Shown here: in pieces, positions 52,944 to 62,039 of the stretch | Position numbering within the stretch: the stretch's first letter is position 1 | Layout: each line of letters opens with the position of its first letter | Origin: Bin75 sp965212135 | Lineage (GTDB): Bacteria; Nitrospirota; Nitrospiria; Nitrospirales; UBA8639 | Direction of reading: 5' to 3' | Length of the DNA: 64,000 bases | NCBI GenBank assembly: GCA_965212135.1 | Contig: OZ243044.1 | Span: 496,001 to 560,000, forward strand | Notes under the pieces: model-generated | Seen by the model: only the letters and a program-made list of their open reading frames with translations | Told to the model about the DNA's origin: nothing | Database searches by the model: none | Program-made: the position numbers and the translations under genes

Positions 52944-53642
52944 TCACCGCCCCGCCCCGCCCCGTTTCCTCTCCGCCGTCAATTCCTCCAGCCTAAACTG
53001 TTTCGGGAGCAGCACAGGGAGCACCAGCGCGACGGGGTCGCCGCGTTTGAGGGTCGTGGGTTTCTCCAGTTGCAGCAGGACGTTGGCCGCAAACGCGTCG
53101 TAATCCGGCAGGAAGTCGTAGAGATTGGGGGTGAGCTTGTATTCCTGCGACTTGATTCCTTCCCAGACGGAAAACGTGCGCGACGGGTCATGATAGAAAT
53201 GGTTGGGAATGTCCTTGAGCATCAGCCCGACGTGGCGGGGATAATAAAAACGAATCCCGCAGCAGAGTTTGGCATAGCCGCTGTTGAGAATCGTGTCCAC
53301 GTACATGCCGGAAAACGACTTGTACCCCAGCAGCCGTTCTTCCGGCCTGATTTCCGGAGCCTGCCATCGCAAGCCGTCTTTGGTTCGTCGAATCCTGCAA
53401 TCCACCGGACAGCGCACGAGCCAGCCATAGTGACCCGCCATACGCACCGGCCCGCAATCATCCGGAAGCACCGTGTAGCCGCCGGCGGCCACGTCCCGTT
53501 GTTCCGACAGGGGCATATGCGTCATGAGCGGCCGGTGGGGATGGAAATCGAGCTTGAGGCGTTCCGGCGCAATCGCCGTGGTGTACTCGCGTTCCCAGTA
53601 GATCGTCAATTGCACGTTGCCGATGTCAGGCGTTTCGCTCAT
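52944..53642 (-). CDS. Protein of unknown function
   Basis: 232 residues from ATG 53642. It looks beta-rich and soluble: QLTIYWEREY at the start, GPVRMAGHYGWLVRCPVDC in the middle, a GIRFYYPRHVGLMLKDIPNHF block, and a charged C-terminus. No signal or membrane segment. I do not recognise the family. It lies 33 bases after the exported flavodoxin-like gene on the same strand and converges with the HEPN-like gene. Confidence 0.6.
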   Translation of the reverse strand: MSETPDIGNVQLTIYWEREYTTAIAPERLKLDFHPHRPLMTHMPLSEQRDVAAGGYTVLPDDCGPVRMAGHYGWLVRCPVDCRIRRTKDGLRWQAPEIRPEERLLGYKSFSGMYVDTILNSGYAKLCCGIRFYYPRHVGLMLKDIPNHFYHDPSRTFSVWEGIKSQEYKLTPNLYDFLPDYDAFAANVLLQLEKPTTLKRGDPVALVLPVLLPKQFRLEELTAERKRGGAGR

Positions 53643-53675
53643 GGCTCCCGTCCGTGTCCACCAGCACAACGCCGT

Positions 53676-54332
53676 TTAACGCGCGGCGCCGGTCTCTTGC
53701 ACGTCCTGATTCATCTGACCCCGCTTGACCATCCAGGTCACGTCGGCCACGCGCTTTCCCAGCGCACGCGCACCGGCAAGCTCCTGCCCGTTTATCCCGG
53801 GACTGTCGCCTTCCGTCACCGCGGACGCCCCAAACGCCCCGCCCCCGCTCACCACAATCATGCGATTTCCCAGCATCGCCGCCAGCATCGTCAGCATGGT
53901 CACTTCCTGGCCGCCCGATACCTGACCGCCCGTGGCAAACGCCGCGCCGACGGTGTTCCGCAGCTTCAAGTCGGGCCAGACGCCAAACTCCAGTTGCCAC
54001 TGATCAAAAAAGGTTTTGACGGCGCCGGCCATATTGGCCCAATACACCGGAGATCCGACCACCACGGCATCGGCGGCGAATAACGTCTCCGCCGTCACCG
54101 TCTCGACGCGTTCCACTCGCACCTGTGTTCCGGGAACCGACCGCGCGCCATCCGCCACCGCTTGCGCCATCGCTTCCGTATTCCCCGAAACCGAATAATA
54201 CGCCACCAGCACCGTGACGTCCCGGTCTTGCGGAGACCCGGCGTGAACGGGCTGCGCACACACCGCAAGCGCAAGACACCACAGACAACCCCAGCGGCCG
54301 GTCAGGCGGTGCAACACGAACCGTTTACGCAT
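53676..54332 (-). CDS. Exported flavodoxin-like / WrbA-type flavoprotein
   Basis: 218 residues from ATG 54332 (GAGGGG four bases upstream). A signal peptide (CLWCLALAVCAQPVHAGS) precedes a flavodoxin fold with the FMN phosphate loop YYSVSGNTEAMAQAV and the GSPVYWANMAGAVKTFFDQW and TGGQVSGGQE segments of WrbA/NAD(P)H:quinone reductases. Most relatives are cytosolic; an exported FMN protein implies folding before Tat or flavinylation outside, and I see no clear Tat RR motif (RKR occurs near the N-terminus). Substrate unknown. Confidence 0.8.
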   Translation of the reverse strand: MRKRFVLHRLTGRWGCLWCLALAVCAQPVHAGSPQDRDVTVLVAYYSVSGNTEAMAQAVADGARSVPGTQVRVERVETVTAETLFAADAVVVGSPVYWANMAGAVKTFFDQWQLEFGVWPDLKLRNTVGAAFATGGQVSGGQEVTMLTMLAAMLGNRMIVVSGGGAFGASAVTEGDSPGINGQELAGARALGKRVADVTWMVKRGQMNQDVQETGAAR

Positions 54333-54504
54333 GAAGCCCCTCGTGGGATACGACACCGGCGGGACAGGAACACGGGATGGTCATGGGCGCTTTCTCGGAG
54401 GACGCAACGGTCATCGGCACGGCCCATGCCGCTCTCATGACTCATGGAAAAAAGAAGCGCGATTCCACGCAAAGAGTGCGGGCGACGAGCGGCCATCGCG
54501 ATGG

Positions 54505-54690
54505 TTAGATATGCTCGGTTTCTTCTTCCATGTGTTCTTCGACGGAAACATGAGTCAGGGCGCCGCGATGGTCGCAACGATGGCATCGAACGCGCCACTC
54601 TTCAATCCATTGTTCCTGCACAAACGATTGATTACATTTGGGACAGATAAACACGCCTTTGACGTAATGCACTTTCCGCTTAAACTTCAT
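54505..54690 (-). CDS. Zinc-ribbon miniprotein
   Basis: 61 residues from ATG 54690 with GGGAGG six bases upstream. Two Cys pairs, CPKC (16-19 by eye) and CHRC (about 36-39), form a probable zinc ribbon; the tail is acidic. No partner is obvious. The strong ribosome site supports a real gene despite its size. Confidence 0.65.
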   Translation of the reverse strand: MKFKRKVHYVKGVFICPKCNQSFVQEQWIEEWRVRCHRCDHRGALTHVSVEEHMEEETEHI

Positions 54691-54805
54691 GGCTTTCCTC
54701 CCAAGAATACCGAATCAATCCCCTCAACGAGTCAAACCTGCCACAGGGGATTTTTTCTTTGCAACCAAACGGGCGGGGGCCGCGGCGCGTGGGGCCGATT
54801 GGTCC

Positions 54806-55705
54806 CTAACTCCGGCGCCGTCGCTTTCTGGGAAATCGCTCGGTATGGACTTCCTTCAGCCGCGTCTGTTCGACGTGCGTATAAATCTGGGTCGTGGCAA
54901 TTGTGGCGTGGCCCAACATCATCTGCACGGCGCGCAAATCGGCGCCCCGCGCGAGCAGATGCGTGGCAAACGAATGCCGCAACATGTGCGGGAAGATGGG
55001 CTTGTGAATACCGGCTCGAAGCGCCCGCATTCGGAGAAGATGCCAAAAGCTCTGACGAGTCATGGCCGTGCCTCGCCGCGTCACAAACAACGCGGTGGCC
55101 GATCTCCCTTTCAACAAAACCGGGCGCACGTCGCGGCAATAGGCTTCCACCTTCCGACGCGCGAGTTCGCCGACGGGCACCATCCGCTGCTTGTCGCGTT
55201 TGCCGGTCGCCAACACGGACCCCACTTCCAGATTCACCGCCGACAGGTCCAGCGAGATCAATTCGGACACGCGAAGACCGGCCGCATACATCAATTCCAC
55301 CATGGCGGAATCCCGAACGTCTTCAGGCCCCTGCCCGACCGGCAATTCCAATAAGGCGGTCACTTCGGCTTCCGTGAGCGTCTTCGGAAGTTTCATCCAT
55401 TGCTTCGGCGCCCCCGGCAGTTGCGACAGCACTTCCGGAGCCCCGTGTTCCATGCTGAGAAATCGGTAAAACCCGTGTATCGCCGCCAAACACCGGGACA
55501 CCGACGCCGGAGACAATCGCTGCCCGCGCAGATGGCCCAGAAACTCCGTCAAATGAGGCTCCACGTCAAGAGGGTCGCGCAGGCCCTGCAACGCCAGATA
55601 CGCCCGCAGTTTTTCAAGGTCGCGCCGATAGGCCAGCAAGGTGTTGTGGGCGACGCCGCCTTCGACTCGCAAATTGGTCAGATACTGATCAATCAGGTCG
55701 TCCAT
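54806..55705 (-). CDS. xerD: Tyrosine recombinase XerD/XerC
   Basis: 299 residues from ATG 55705; longer starts upstream are possible. An N-terminal SAM-like DNA-binding domain is followed by the catalytic domain with Arg in YAAGLRVSELI, the HMLRHSFATHLL block and LGHATIATTQIYTHV, which gives His-Arg-His and the Tyr nucleophile. With its normal size and a housekeeping context it is likely the chromosome-dimer resolvase, not a phage integrase. No dif-like site was identified. Confidence 0.9.
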   Translation of the reverse strand: MDDLIDQYLTNLRVEGGVAHNTLLAYRRDLEKLRAYLALQGLRDPLDVEPHLTEFLGHLRGQRLSPASVSRCLAAIHGFYRFLSMEHGAPEVLSQLPGAPKQWMKLPKTLTEAEVTALLELPVGQGPEDVRDSAMVELMYAAGLRVSELISLDLSAVNLEVGSVLATGKRDKQRMVPVGELARRKVEAYCRDVRPVLLKGRSATALFVTRRGTAMTRQSFWHLLRMRALRAGIHKPIFPHMLRHSFATHLLARGADLRAVQMMLGHATIATTQIYTHVEQTRLKEVHTERFPRKRRRRS

Positions 55706-55901
55706 ACGCCTTGTTTGTGGAACATGCTCAACGCCCATACGGGTTCCCGCTTGCGTCCCGCCAAAAGATCCGGCCATGGGCGGCCCTAGTCGCCGGCTCA
55801 CCGAAGACGGTCAAAGCGGGTGGCGAAAGCCTTGACGTTCCCGAAGTGTCTTGACAGAAACCGATCATGGCGTTATGTACAAAAATGCGTAACAATGGCC
55901 C

Positions 55902-57848
55902 ATGAGCATTTCTAACGTTTCTTCTCCATCTCTCTTGAAACGGTGCATCCTCATCAGCGTGAGCGTCGCGCTGTGGCCGATGGCGGCCTTTGCGCAACTG
56001 TCACCAAGTCAACTGGTCGAAGAGCAGGCTCTCGCGCAAATCAGGTTTCAGCTTGAGCAAGAATACAGTGCGGCGGCTTTACAACTGATTGAACCGTTCC
56101 TTGAGCAAACGCCTCCGCCTGCCCGGCTCGATCACTTCATCTTTTGGCACGCCGTCGCCCTGAACACGCAGGGAGACGCCAACCACGCCATCATTGTCCT
56201 CGAACAGTTTCTGGAAGAATACCCGGTCTCTCCTTTGACCGGCAAAGCGCAATTGATGCTCGGCACGCTCTACACCGAATCACACCAGCCCGACCGTGCC
56301 GTCACCGTGCTGTCCCGGGCGTTGAACCTGGCCCCCGATGACGCGACGCGGAAGGCATTCCGACGGCGCTTGCGTCTCGCGTACGAGTTACAAGGTGATT
56401 ACCGTCGGGCGGTTCAAACCGCACTGACGCAAATGGCGGAATCCGGGGAAGCCGAACGACGCGATCTCATGGACGCCATAAACAACCTCATTCTGCAAAC
56501 AATGGACGAACGGTCGCTCACCGGCCTCCTGGAGGCATTTTCCACCACTTACCCGGGCGACGTGGTCTTGATTCGCCTCATTGAGCTGCACACGACTCAT
56601 GGGGACGAGGTCCTGGCCGAACGCGATATCCGTGCCTTTCTTCATCGCTTTCCGAATCATCCGTATGCCCAGACCGCCGCCGCCCTGCTCCGGTCCTTCA
56701 TTGCCAAAATCAAAGCCCATCGCCACGTCGTCGCGGCGGTCATGCCCTTGTCCGGCGACATGAAACCGTTTGGGACCGAGGCGTTCAATGGCATTCGGCT
56801 GGCCTGGGAACAAGAGGCCTTTCTGGGGTCCAACGCGATTGGCCTTGTGGTCAAAGACAGCGCGCGGCCGGCGGCCCAATTTCGCCATGAGGTATCTCGA
56901 CTGCTTGACGAATTCAACCCGATTGCCCTGATTGGTCCGTTACTGGCTCGAGAAGTTCAACGCCTGGCCGACGTGCCCGGTCGCGCGGCCGTGCCGTTTA
57001 TTACCCCCACGGCCACCCTCCCCAACGTCAAACAATTGGGACGGTATTGGTTCAGCACCGCCATGACGCCTTCTCTCCAAATCAAACGCCTTGTGGAATA
57101 TGCCATGCGGCATTTCGGCTATACCCGGTTTTGCGTGCTGACCCCGCAAACCATCCATGGCCGGCAATTGAATCACATGTTTCAACAGGCTGTCATCATG
57201 AACGGGGGGGAAGTGATCGCCGTCGAGTCGTATCAACCGGGAACCACGGATGCGTCGGCACAGATGACCCGCATCAAAACCAAAGATTTGAGCCGCTATG
57301 GCGCCCTGGTGCCGATGGAAGCCGAAGAGCCGGTCCATCCCGCTTCCCGGCCCGTTCAGGAAGAAGCACAGCTCGTCTATGTTCCCGGATTTGACGCGCT
57401 GTTTCTCCCCGGACGTCCTCCCGACGTGGCCTTTCTCTCCGCGCAACTCGCGTTTCTTGACATGCCGACGACGTTACTGGGCACGAACGGGTGGAATCAC
57501 CCGAATCTCTTGACATGGGGGCACAGCACCCTTGAAGGAGGATTTTTTGGGGACGCGCTGTTTTTTCAGAGCGCCGACCCGAACGTGCGGCATTTTGTCA
57601 CGAACTATCGCGAGCGGTTTCAGACCGACCCTTCCATTTTCGCCGCACAGGCCTACGAAGCCATGCGCGCCATCCTTGATACGATTCGCCAGGGCGCCAC
57701 CACCGGGCCTGAAGTCCGCGAACAACTGTTGGCCCGGCGCGACCTGCCGACGTTGGGCGGATTGAGCCGCTTTGACGAGGGTGGCATCCTCGACCGCAAA
57801 GTGTATATGATCCAAATCCATAACGGCCGATTTATCCAGCTCAATTAA
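55902..57848 (+). CDS. TPR plus periplasmic-binding-protein fusion (LpoA-like)
   Basis: 648 residues. A signal peptide ending near AFAQ, a TPR region (about residues 40-250; ALQLIEPFLEQTPP, AVTVLSRALNLAPDD) and a C-terminal type I periplasmic-binding domain (VVAAVMPLSGDMKPFGTEAFNGI, LIGPLLAREVQRLADVP). This is the plan of LpoA-type activators and of branched-chain amino-acid-binding proteins. No ABC permease follows, so a solute-sensing or cell-wall role is as likely as transport. The M50 gene follows 19 bases later. Confidence 0.75.
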   Translation: MSISNVSSPSLLKRCILISVSVALWPMAAFAQLSPSQLVEEQALAQIRFQLEQEYSAAALQLIEPFLEQTPPPARLDHFIFWHAVALNTQGDANHAIIVLEQFLEEYPVSPLTGKAQLMLGTLYTESHQPDRAVTVLSRALNLAPDDATRKAFRRRLRLAYELQGDYRRAVQTALTQMAESGEAERRDLMDAINNLILQTMDERSLTGLLEAFSTTYPGDVVLIRLIELHTTHGDEVLAERDIRAFLHRFPNHPYAQTAAALLRSFIAKIKAHRHVVAAVMPLSGDMKPFGTEAFNGIRLAWEQEAFLGSNAIGLVVKDSARPAAQFRHEVSRLLDEFNPIALIGPLLAREVQRLADVPGRAAVPFITPTATLPNVKQLGRYWFSTAMTPSLQIKRLVEYAMRHFGYTRFCVLTPQTIHGRQLNHMFQQAVIMNGGEVIAVESYQPGTTDASAQMTRIKTKDLSRYGALVPMEAEEPVHPASRPVQEEAQLVYVPGFDALFLPGRPPDVAFLSAQLAFLDMPTTLLGTNGWNHPNLLTWGHSTLEGGFFGDALFFQSADPNVRHFVTNYRERFQTDPSIFAAQAYEAMRAILDTIRQGATTGPEVREQLLARRDLPTLGGLSRFDEGGILDRKVYMIQIHNGRFIQLN

Positions 57849-57867
57849 AGTCCCGGCCTGCCGCGTC

Positions 57868-58581
57868 ATGGTCCAATTTTTTCACACCTTGTCCTATGTC
57901 ATTCTCCCGCTCATGACCGCCGTGGTCCTGCATGAGTATGCGCACGGCTGGGTCGCCAATTATTACGGCGATGACACGGCTCGAACCCATGGCCGACTCA
58001 CGCTCAACCCTCTCGCGCACATTGACCGTTTCGGCACCATTATCGTTCCCCTGCTCTGTTTGCTGTTACCCGGCGGGTTCCTCGTTGGCTGGGCAAAACC
58101 CGTTCCCGTGACCCCGGGACGTTTGCGCAACCCTCGACGCGACATGGCCCTTGTGGCGGCGGCAGGCCCGGCCATGAATTTCGTCCTGGCCCTTCTCAGC
58201 GGCATCTTGCTGAACGTCCTGTTGACCATTGATCCGACACTGCAAGCCCATTGGCCGCCCCAGCCGGGCATCGCGCCGCGAACCGACCTGCTCGGCATGA
58301 TCCTGTTGCCGCTGGTGGCCATGGCCTTCTTTTCGATTATCATCAATACGCTGCTCTTTGCCTTTAATCTTCTGCCCATCCCGCCGCTCGACGGCGGCCG
58401 GATTCTCATCAGCATCCTGCCGCTCAAACCCGCGCTCATGCTCGGACGACTGGAACCCTATGGCATGCTGATTATTCTTGTCCTGCTGGCTCTTGATTCG
58501 CGGATTCCCGTTATCAGCGGTTTTATCGGAACGATATTCCACTACATGACGGGTGATATTCTTTTGAGGTTTGTGTTGTGA
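57868..58581 (+). CDS. Site-2-type zinc metalloprotease, M50 family
   Basis: 237 residues, polytopic. HEYAHG (residues 23-28) supplies the HExxH zinc site, and the LLPIPPLDGGRIL block its third ligand (Asp). No PDZ domain is present, so it belongs to the short rhomboid-unrelated M50B branch (FtsH-independent, like SpoIVFB-type relatives). Substrates unknown; regulated intramembrane proteolysis is the family role. Confidence 0.9.
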   Translation: MVQFFHTLSYVILPLMTAVVLHEYAHGWVANYYGDDTARTHGRLTLNPLAHIDRFGTIIVPLLCLLLPGGFLVGWAKPVPVTPGRLRNPRRDMALVAAAGPAMNFVLALLSGILLNVLLTIDPTLQAHWPPQPGIAPRTDLLGMILLPLVAMAFFSIIINTLLFAFNLLPIPPLDGGRILISILPLKPALMLGRLEPYGMLIILVLLALDSRIPVISGFIGTIFHYMTGDILLRFVL

Positions 58582-58603
58582 AATAATCGCAAAGGAGCGA
58601 CGG

Positions 58604-59578
58604 ATGCGCATCGTCAGCGGCATGCAGCCCAGTGGGCGACTGCACCTGGGCAATTATCTGGGGGCCCTCACAAACTGGAAAACCCTTCAGAAGGACCATG
58701 AATGTTTCTTTTTTGTGGCGGATTGGCACGCCCTGTCCACCAATTACGAACAGACCGGCCAGGTAAAAACCTATGTCCGGGAATTGCTGATTGACTGGCT
58801 CGCAGCGGGGATTGACCCTGACCGGGCCACGGTCTTTATTCAATCGCACGTGCCGGAACACGCCATCCTGAACATCCTGCTCTCGATGATCACTCCGGTT
58901 CCGTGGCTGGAACGGAATCCGACCTATAAGGAAAAACAGGAACACCTTGAGGGACGCGACCTCTCCACGCATGGGTTTTTGGGGTATCCCGTTCTTCAAG
59001 CCGCGGATATTCTGCTCTATAAAGCCGAGGCCGTGCCGGTCGGCAAAGACCAGCTCCCCCACCTGGAATTGACCCGTGAAATCGCCCGGCGGTTTAACAG
59101 TCTCTATACCTCCGTGCTGGTGGAACCGAGAACCTTGCTCACGGATTTTCCGAAAGTCGTCGGAACCGACGGACGCAAGATGAGCAAGAGTTACGGGAAC
59201 ACGATTAATCTTTCAGACACCGAGCCGGAGGTCAGGCAAACACTCAAGACCATGGTCACCGACCCCGCCCGGGTGAGGCGCACCGACCCGGGCAATCCCG
59301 ACGTCTGCCCGGTGTTTGAATTCCATCAGATATATTCCAGCGCCGCGATCATGGCGCAGGTCAACCAGGAATGCCGCACGGCACAGATCGGCTGTATTGA
59401 CTGCAAGAAATTTGTGGCGGATGGCGTCGTGAAGCAACTCTCCCCGATTTGGGACGCCCGCGGCTCGCTCAAAGCCAATCCCAAACGACTCGACGACGTC
59501 GCCCAAGCCGGCCGGGCACACGCCTCCACAGTCGCGGCCCGCACCCTTGAAGCAGTCAAGGAAGCCATGAAAATCTAA
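58604..59578 (+). CDS. trpS: Tryptophanyl-tRNA synthetase
   Basis: 324 residues from ATG 58604 (AAGGAG six bases upstream). The class I signatures are present: the HIGH-like HLGN (GMQPSGRLHLGNYLGAL) and KMSKS (DGRKMSKSYGN). It charges tRNA-Trp. It comes 22 bases after the M50 protease, so they probably share a transcript. Confidence 0.97.
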   Translation: MRIVSGMQPSGRLHLGNYLGALTNWKTLQKDHECFFFVADWHALSTNYEQTGQVKTYVRELLIDWLAAGIDPDRATVFIQSHVPEHAILNILLSMITPVPWLERNPTYKEKQEHLEGRDLSTHGFLGYPVLQAADILLYKAEAVPVGKDQLPHLELTREIARRFNSLYTSVLVEPRTLLTDFPKVVGTDGRKMSKSYGNTINLSDTEPEVRQTLKTMVTDPARVRRTDPGNPDVCPVFEFHQIYSSAAIMAQVNQECRTAQIGCIDCKKFVADGVVKQLSPIWDARGSLKANPKRLDDVAQAGRAHASTVAARTLEAVKEAMKI

Positions 59579-59652
59579 CCGGCATTCGTTTACGACGAGC
59601 AACCTGGGACGTACGTGCCCAAGCGCCGACAGACTTTGTGCGAAGAGGCAAT

Positions 59653-59681
59653 TTGACTTCAGCTCTCGCTCAACGTACTAT
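59653..59681 (+). promoter_or_regulatory. Sigma-70-like promoter for gap-pgk-tpiA-secG
   Basis: TTGACT (59653-59658) and TACTAT (59676-59681) are separated by exactly 17 bases, 56 bases upstream of the gap start. Spacing is ideal and each box differs from consensus by one or two bases. Confidence 0.6.
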
Positions 59682-59737
59682 TCGGTTCTCACCCTTTCCT
59701 TGCCGCTTTTTTACAACATTTCAATAACAGGAACGGT

Positions 59738-60745
59738 ATGGCTATTCGGGTTGGAATCAATGGGTTTGGGCGCATTGGGAGAAACTTCCTGCGAGCCTCC
59801 CTTGAGGACCCTCGGGCCATAACGGTCGTCGGGATCAATGACCGCGCCGATCCCGAAACATTGTGTCACCTGCTGACCTTTGACTCGATCCATGGCCGAT
59901 TTCAAGGCACGGTCGAGACCAAAGACGATCACCTGCTGGTCAATAACCACCCCATCAAAGTGTCGGCTCAACCGGACCCCGGGGCCTTGCCCTGGAAAGA
60001 GCTGGGGGTGGACGTGGTCATAGAATCAACCGGGCGATTTACCGACCGGAAGGAGGCGGCCCGGCATTTGGCAGCCGGCGCCCCCCGCGTGGTGATATCC
60101 GCCCCGGGGAACGATGCCGACCTGACGGTCGTGTTGGGCGTGAACGAGCAATCGTATGACCCCCGGTCGCATCACATCATCTCCAATGCCTCTTGCACGA
60201 CCAACTGCCTGGCCTCGGTCGCCAAAGTCCTGCTTGAAAATTTCGGCATTGACCACGGGTACATGACCACGATTCACTCCTATACCAATGACCAGCAACT
60301 GCTGGATTTACCGCACAAGGACCTGCGGCGCGCCAGAAGCGCGGGACTCTCCATCATTCCGACCTCCACCGGTGCGGCCAAAGCCTTGCATCTGGTGATC
60401 CCTGAACTCAAAGACAAACTGGAAGGCATCGCCATCCGGGTCCCGACCCCCAATGTGTCCCTGATTGACCTGGGCGTCCATACCCGACGGGATTGCGACG
60501 CCGCCGAAGTCAAGGCGGCCTTTGCCAGAGCCGCGGCAGGCCCGCTCAAAGGCATTGTCGGATATTCCGAATCGCCCATTGTCTCCATAGATTTAAATGG
60601 AAACCCCTGTTCGGCGACGATTGATGCGCCACTCACGACCGTGATGAATCGTCGGTTCGTCAAGGTGTTTGCCTGGTATGACAACGAGTGGGGCTATTCA
60701 TGCCGCTTACGGGATTTGGTGAAATTTTTAGCCTCGAAAAACTAA
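59738..60745 (+). CDS. gap: Glyceraldehyde-3-phosphate dehydrogenase
   Basis: 335 residues with the NAD-binding start GINGFGRIGRNFLRA and the active Cys in SNASCTTNCLA; the final WYDNEWGYS is typical of the C-terminal helix. It interconverts glyceraldehyde-3-phosphate and 1,3-bisphosphoglycerate, glycolytic or gluconeogenic (and needed by the reductive TCA route's outflow). First gene of the lower-glycolysis operon. Confidence 0.98.
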   Translation: MAIRVGINGFGRIGRNFLRASLEDPRAITVVGINDRADPETLCHLLTFDSIHGRFQGTVETKDDHLLVNNHPIKVSAQPDPGALPWKELGVDVVIESTGRFTDRKEAARHLAAGAPRVVISAPGNDADLTVVLGVNEQSYDPRSHHIISNASCTTNCLASVAKVLLENFGIDHGYMTTIHSYTNDQQLLDLPHKDLRRARSAGLSIIPTSTGAAKALHLVIPELKDKLEGIAIRVPTPNVSLIDLGVHTRRDCDAAEVKAAFARAAAGPLKGIVGYSESPIVSIDLNGNPCSATIDAPLTTVMNRRFVKVFAWYDNEWGYSCRLRDLVKFLASKN

Positions 60746-60805
60746 GGCAAGCGGCGGCGGCCTTTCTCAAGGAGAGCGCTCCCGGGTCCGGAGGAAACGC
60801 TCCTC

Positions 60806-61999
60806 ATGCAGATTACCAAACAAACCATTGACCAAGTTGACCTTCGAGGAAAACGCGTCATTATTCGCGTGGACTTCAACGTGCCACTCGATGACGCCTG
60901 CCAAATCACGGACGACTCCCGGATTCACGCGGCCCTTCCCACGATCAACCACGTCGTGGACGAAGGGGCAAGCATGATTCTCTGCTCACACCTGGGACGC
61001 CCCGAAGGCGCCGTCTGCCCGAAACTCAGCCTGGCGCCGGTGGCCAAACGTTTGAGGCGCGTGATGGGAAGGACGGTGACGTTTGCGCCGGACTGCGTGG
61101 GGCCGGCCGTCAAAAATCTTGCGAGTCAATTACAACCCGGCGACGTCCTGTTGCTCGAAAACCTCCGTTTCCATCCCGGAGAGGAAGCCAACGACGTTGC
61201 GTTTGCCGCGGAGCTGGCATCGTTGGGCGACGTGTTTATCAACGAGGCGTTTGGCACCGCGCATCGGGCCCATGCCTCAACCGTCGGGATCACCAAATTC
61301 ATCAAAGCGTCCGCGGCCGGCTATTTAATGAAGCGGGAAGTGGAATACCTTGAGGGGGCCGTAGAAAATCCCATTCGCCCCCTTGTGGCCATTTTAGGCG
61401 GTTCGAAGGTTTCCGGAAAAATCGGCGTCATCGAAAATCTCGGCAAAAAAGTTGATAAAGTCATTATCGGCGGCGGCATGGCCTTTACGTTTCTCAAAGC
61501 CATGGGCATGGAAATCGGCCGGTCCCTCGTCGAAAACGCGATGCTTGATTTTGCCAGAGACATTCACGCTCATGCCCTTGAACGCGGCGTCAAATTTTAC
61601 CTTCCGGTGGATTGCGTCGTCGCGGCCAGCCTCGACCCCGGCGCCGAAACGAAAATTGTTCCCACTCAAGAAATTCCCGAAGACTGGTATGGCATGGATA
61701 TCGGGCCGGCCTCCGTCAAACTCTTTTCCGTGGCCGTACACAACGCCAAAACCATTCTCTGGAACGGGCCGATGGGCATGTTTGAACGAGACGCTTTTGC
61801 ACGGGGAACCCAGGCCATGGCCCATGCCGTTGCCGATGCCTATGCCCTGACGGTCGTCGGGGGCGGCGCGACGGCCCTGGCCGTACACTACGCCGGCGAA
61901 ACCGAGAACATGTCGTTTATTTCAACGGGGGGCGGCGCGGCACTCCAACTCTTGGAAGGGAGAGAGATGCCGGGCCTGGCGGCGCTGCCGAATCGGTAA
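60806..61999 (+). CDS. pgk: Phosphoglycerate kinase
   Basis: 397 residues, start VDLRGKRVIIRVDFNVPL, with the later GGSKVSGKIGVIENL block and the nucleotide-binding WNGPMGMFE and VVGGGATALAVHYAG segments. Transfers phosphate between 1,3-bisphosphoglycerate and ADP. Follows gap by 60 bases. Confidence 0.98.
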   Translation: MQITKQTIDQVDLRGKRVIIRVDFNVPLDDACQITDDSRIHAALPTINHVVDEGASMILCSHLGRPEGAVCPKLSLAPVAKRLRRVMGRTVTFAPDCVGPAVKNLASQLQPGDVLLLENLRFHPGEEANDVAFAAELASLGDVFINEAFGTAHRAHASTVGITKFIKASAAGYLMKREVEYLEGAVENPIRPLVAILGGSKVSGKIGVIENLGKKVDKVIIGGGMAFTFLKAMGMEIGRSLVENAMLDFARDIHAHALERGVKFYLPVDCVVAASLDPGAETKIVPTQEIPEDWYGMDIGPASVKLFSVAVHNAKTILWNGPMGMFERDAFARGTQAMAHAVADAYALTVVGGGATALAVHYAGETENMSFISTGGGAALQLLEGREMPGLAALPNR

Positions 62000-62039
62000 C
62001 GGCTCCCTTGGACTTCTATCGCCCTGATTCACTCATTTG

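Noticed and set aside
54806..55705. Tyrosine recombinase as an integrase of a mobile element
   Set aside because: Normal XerD length, chromosomal neighbours with no phage or island genes, and no att-like repeats were seen.
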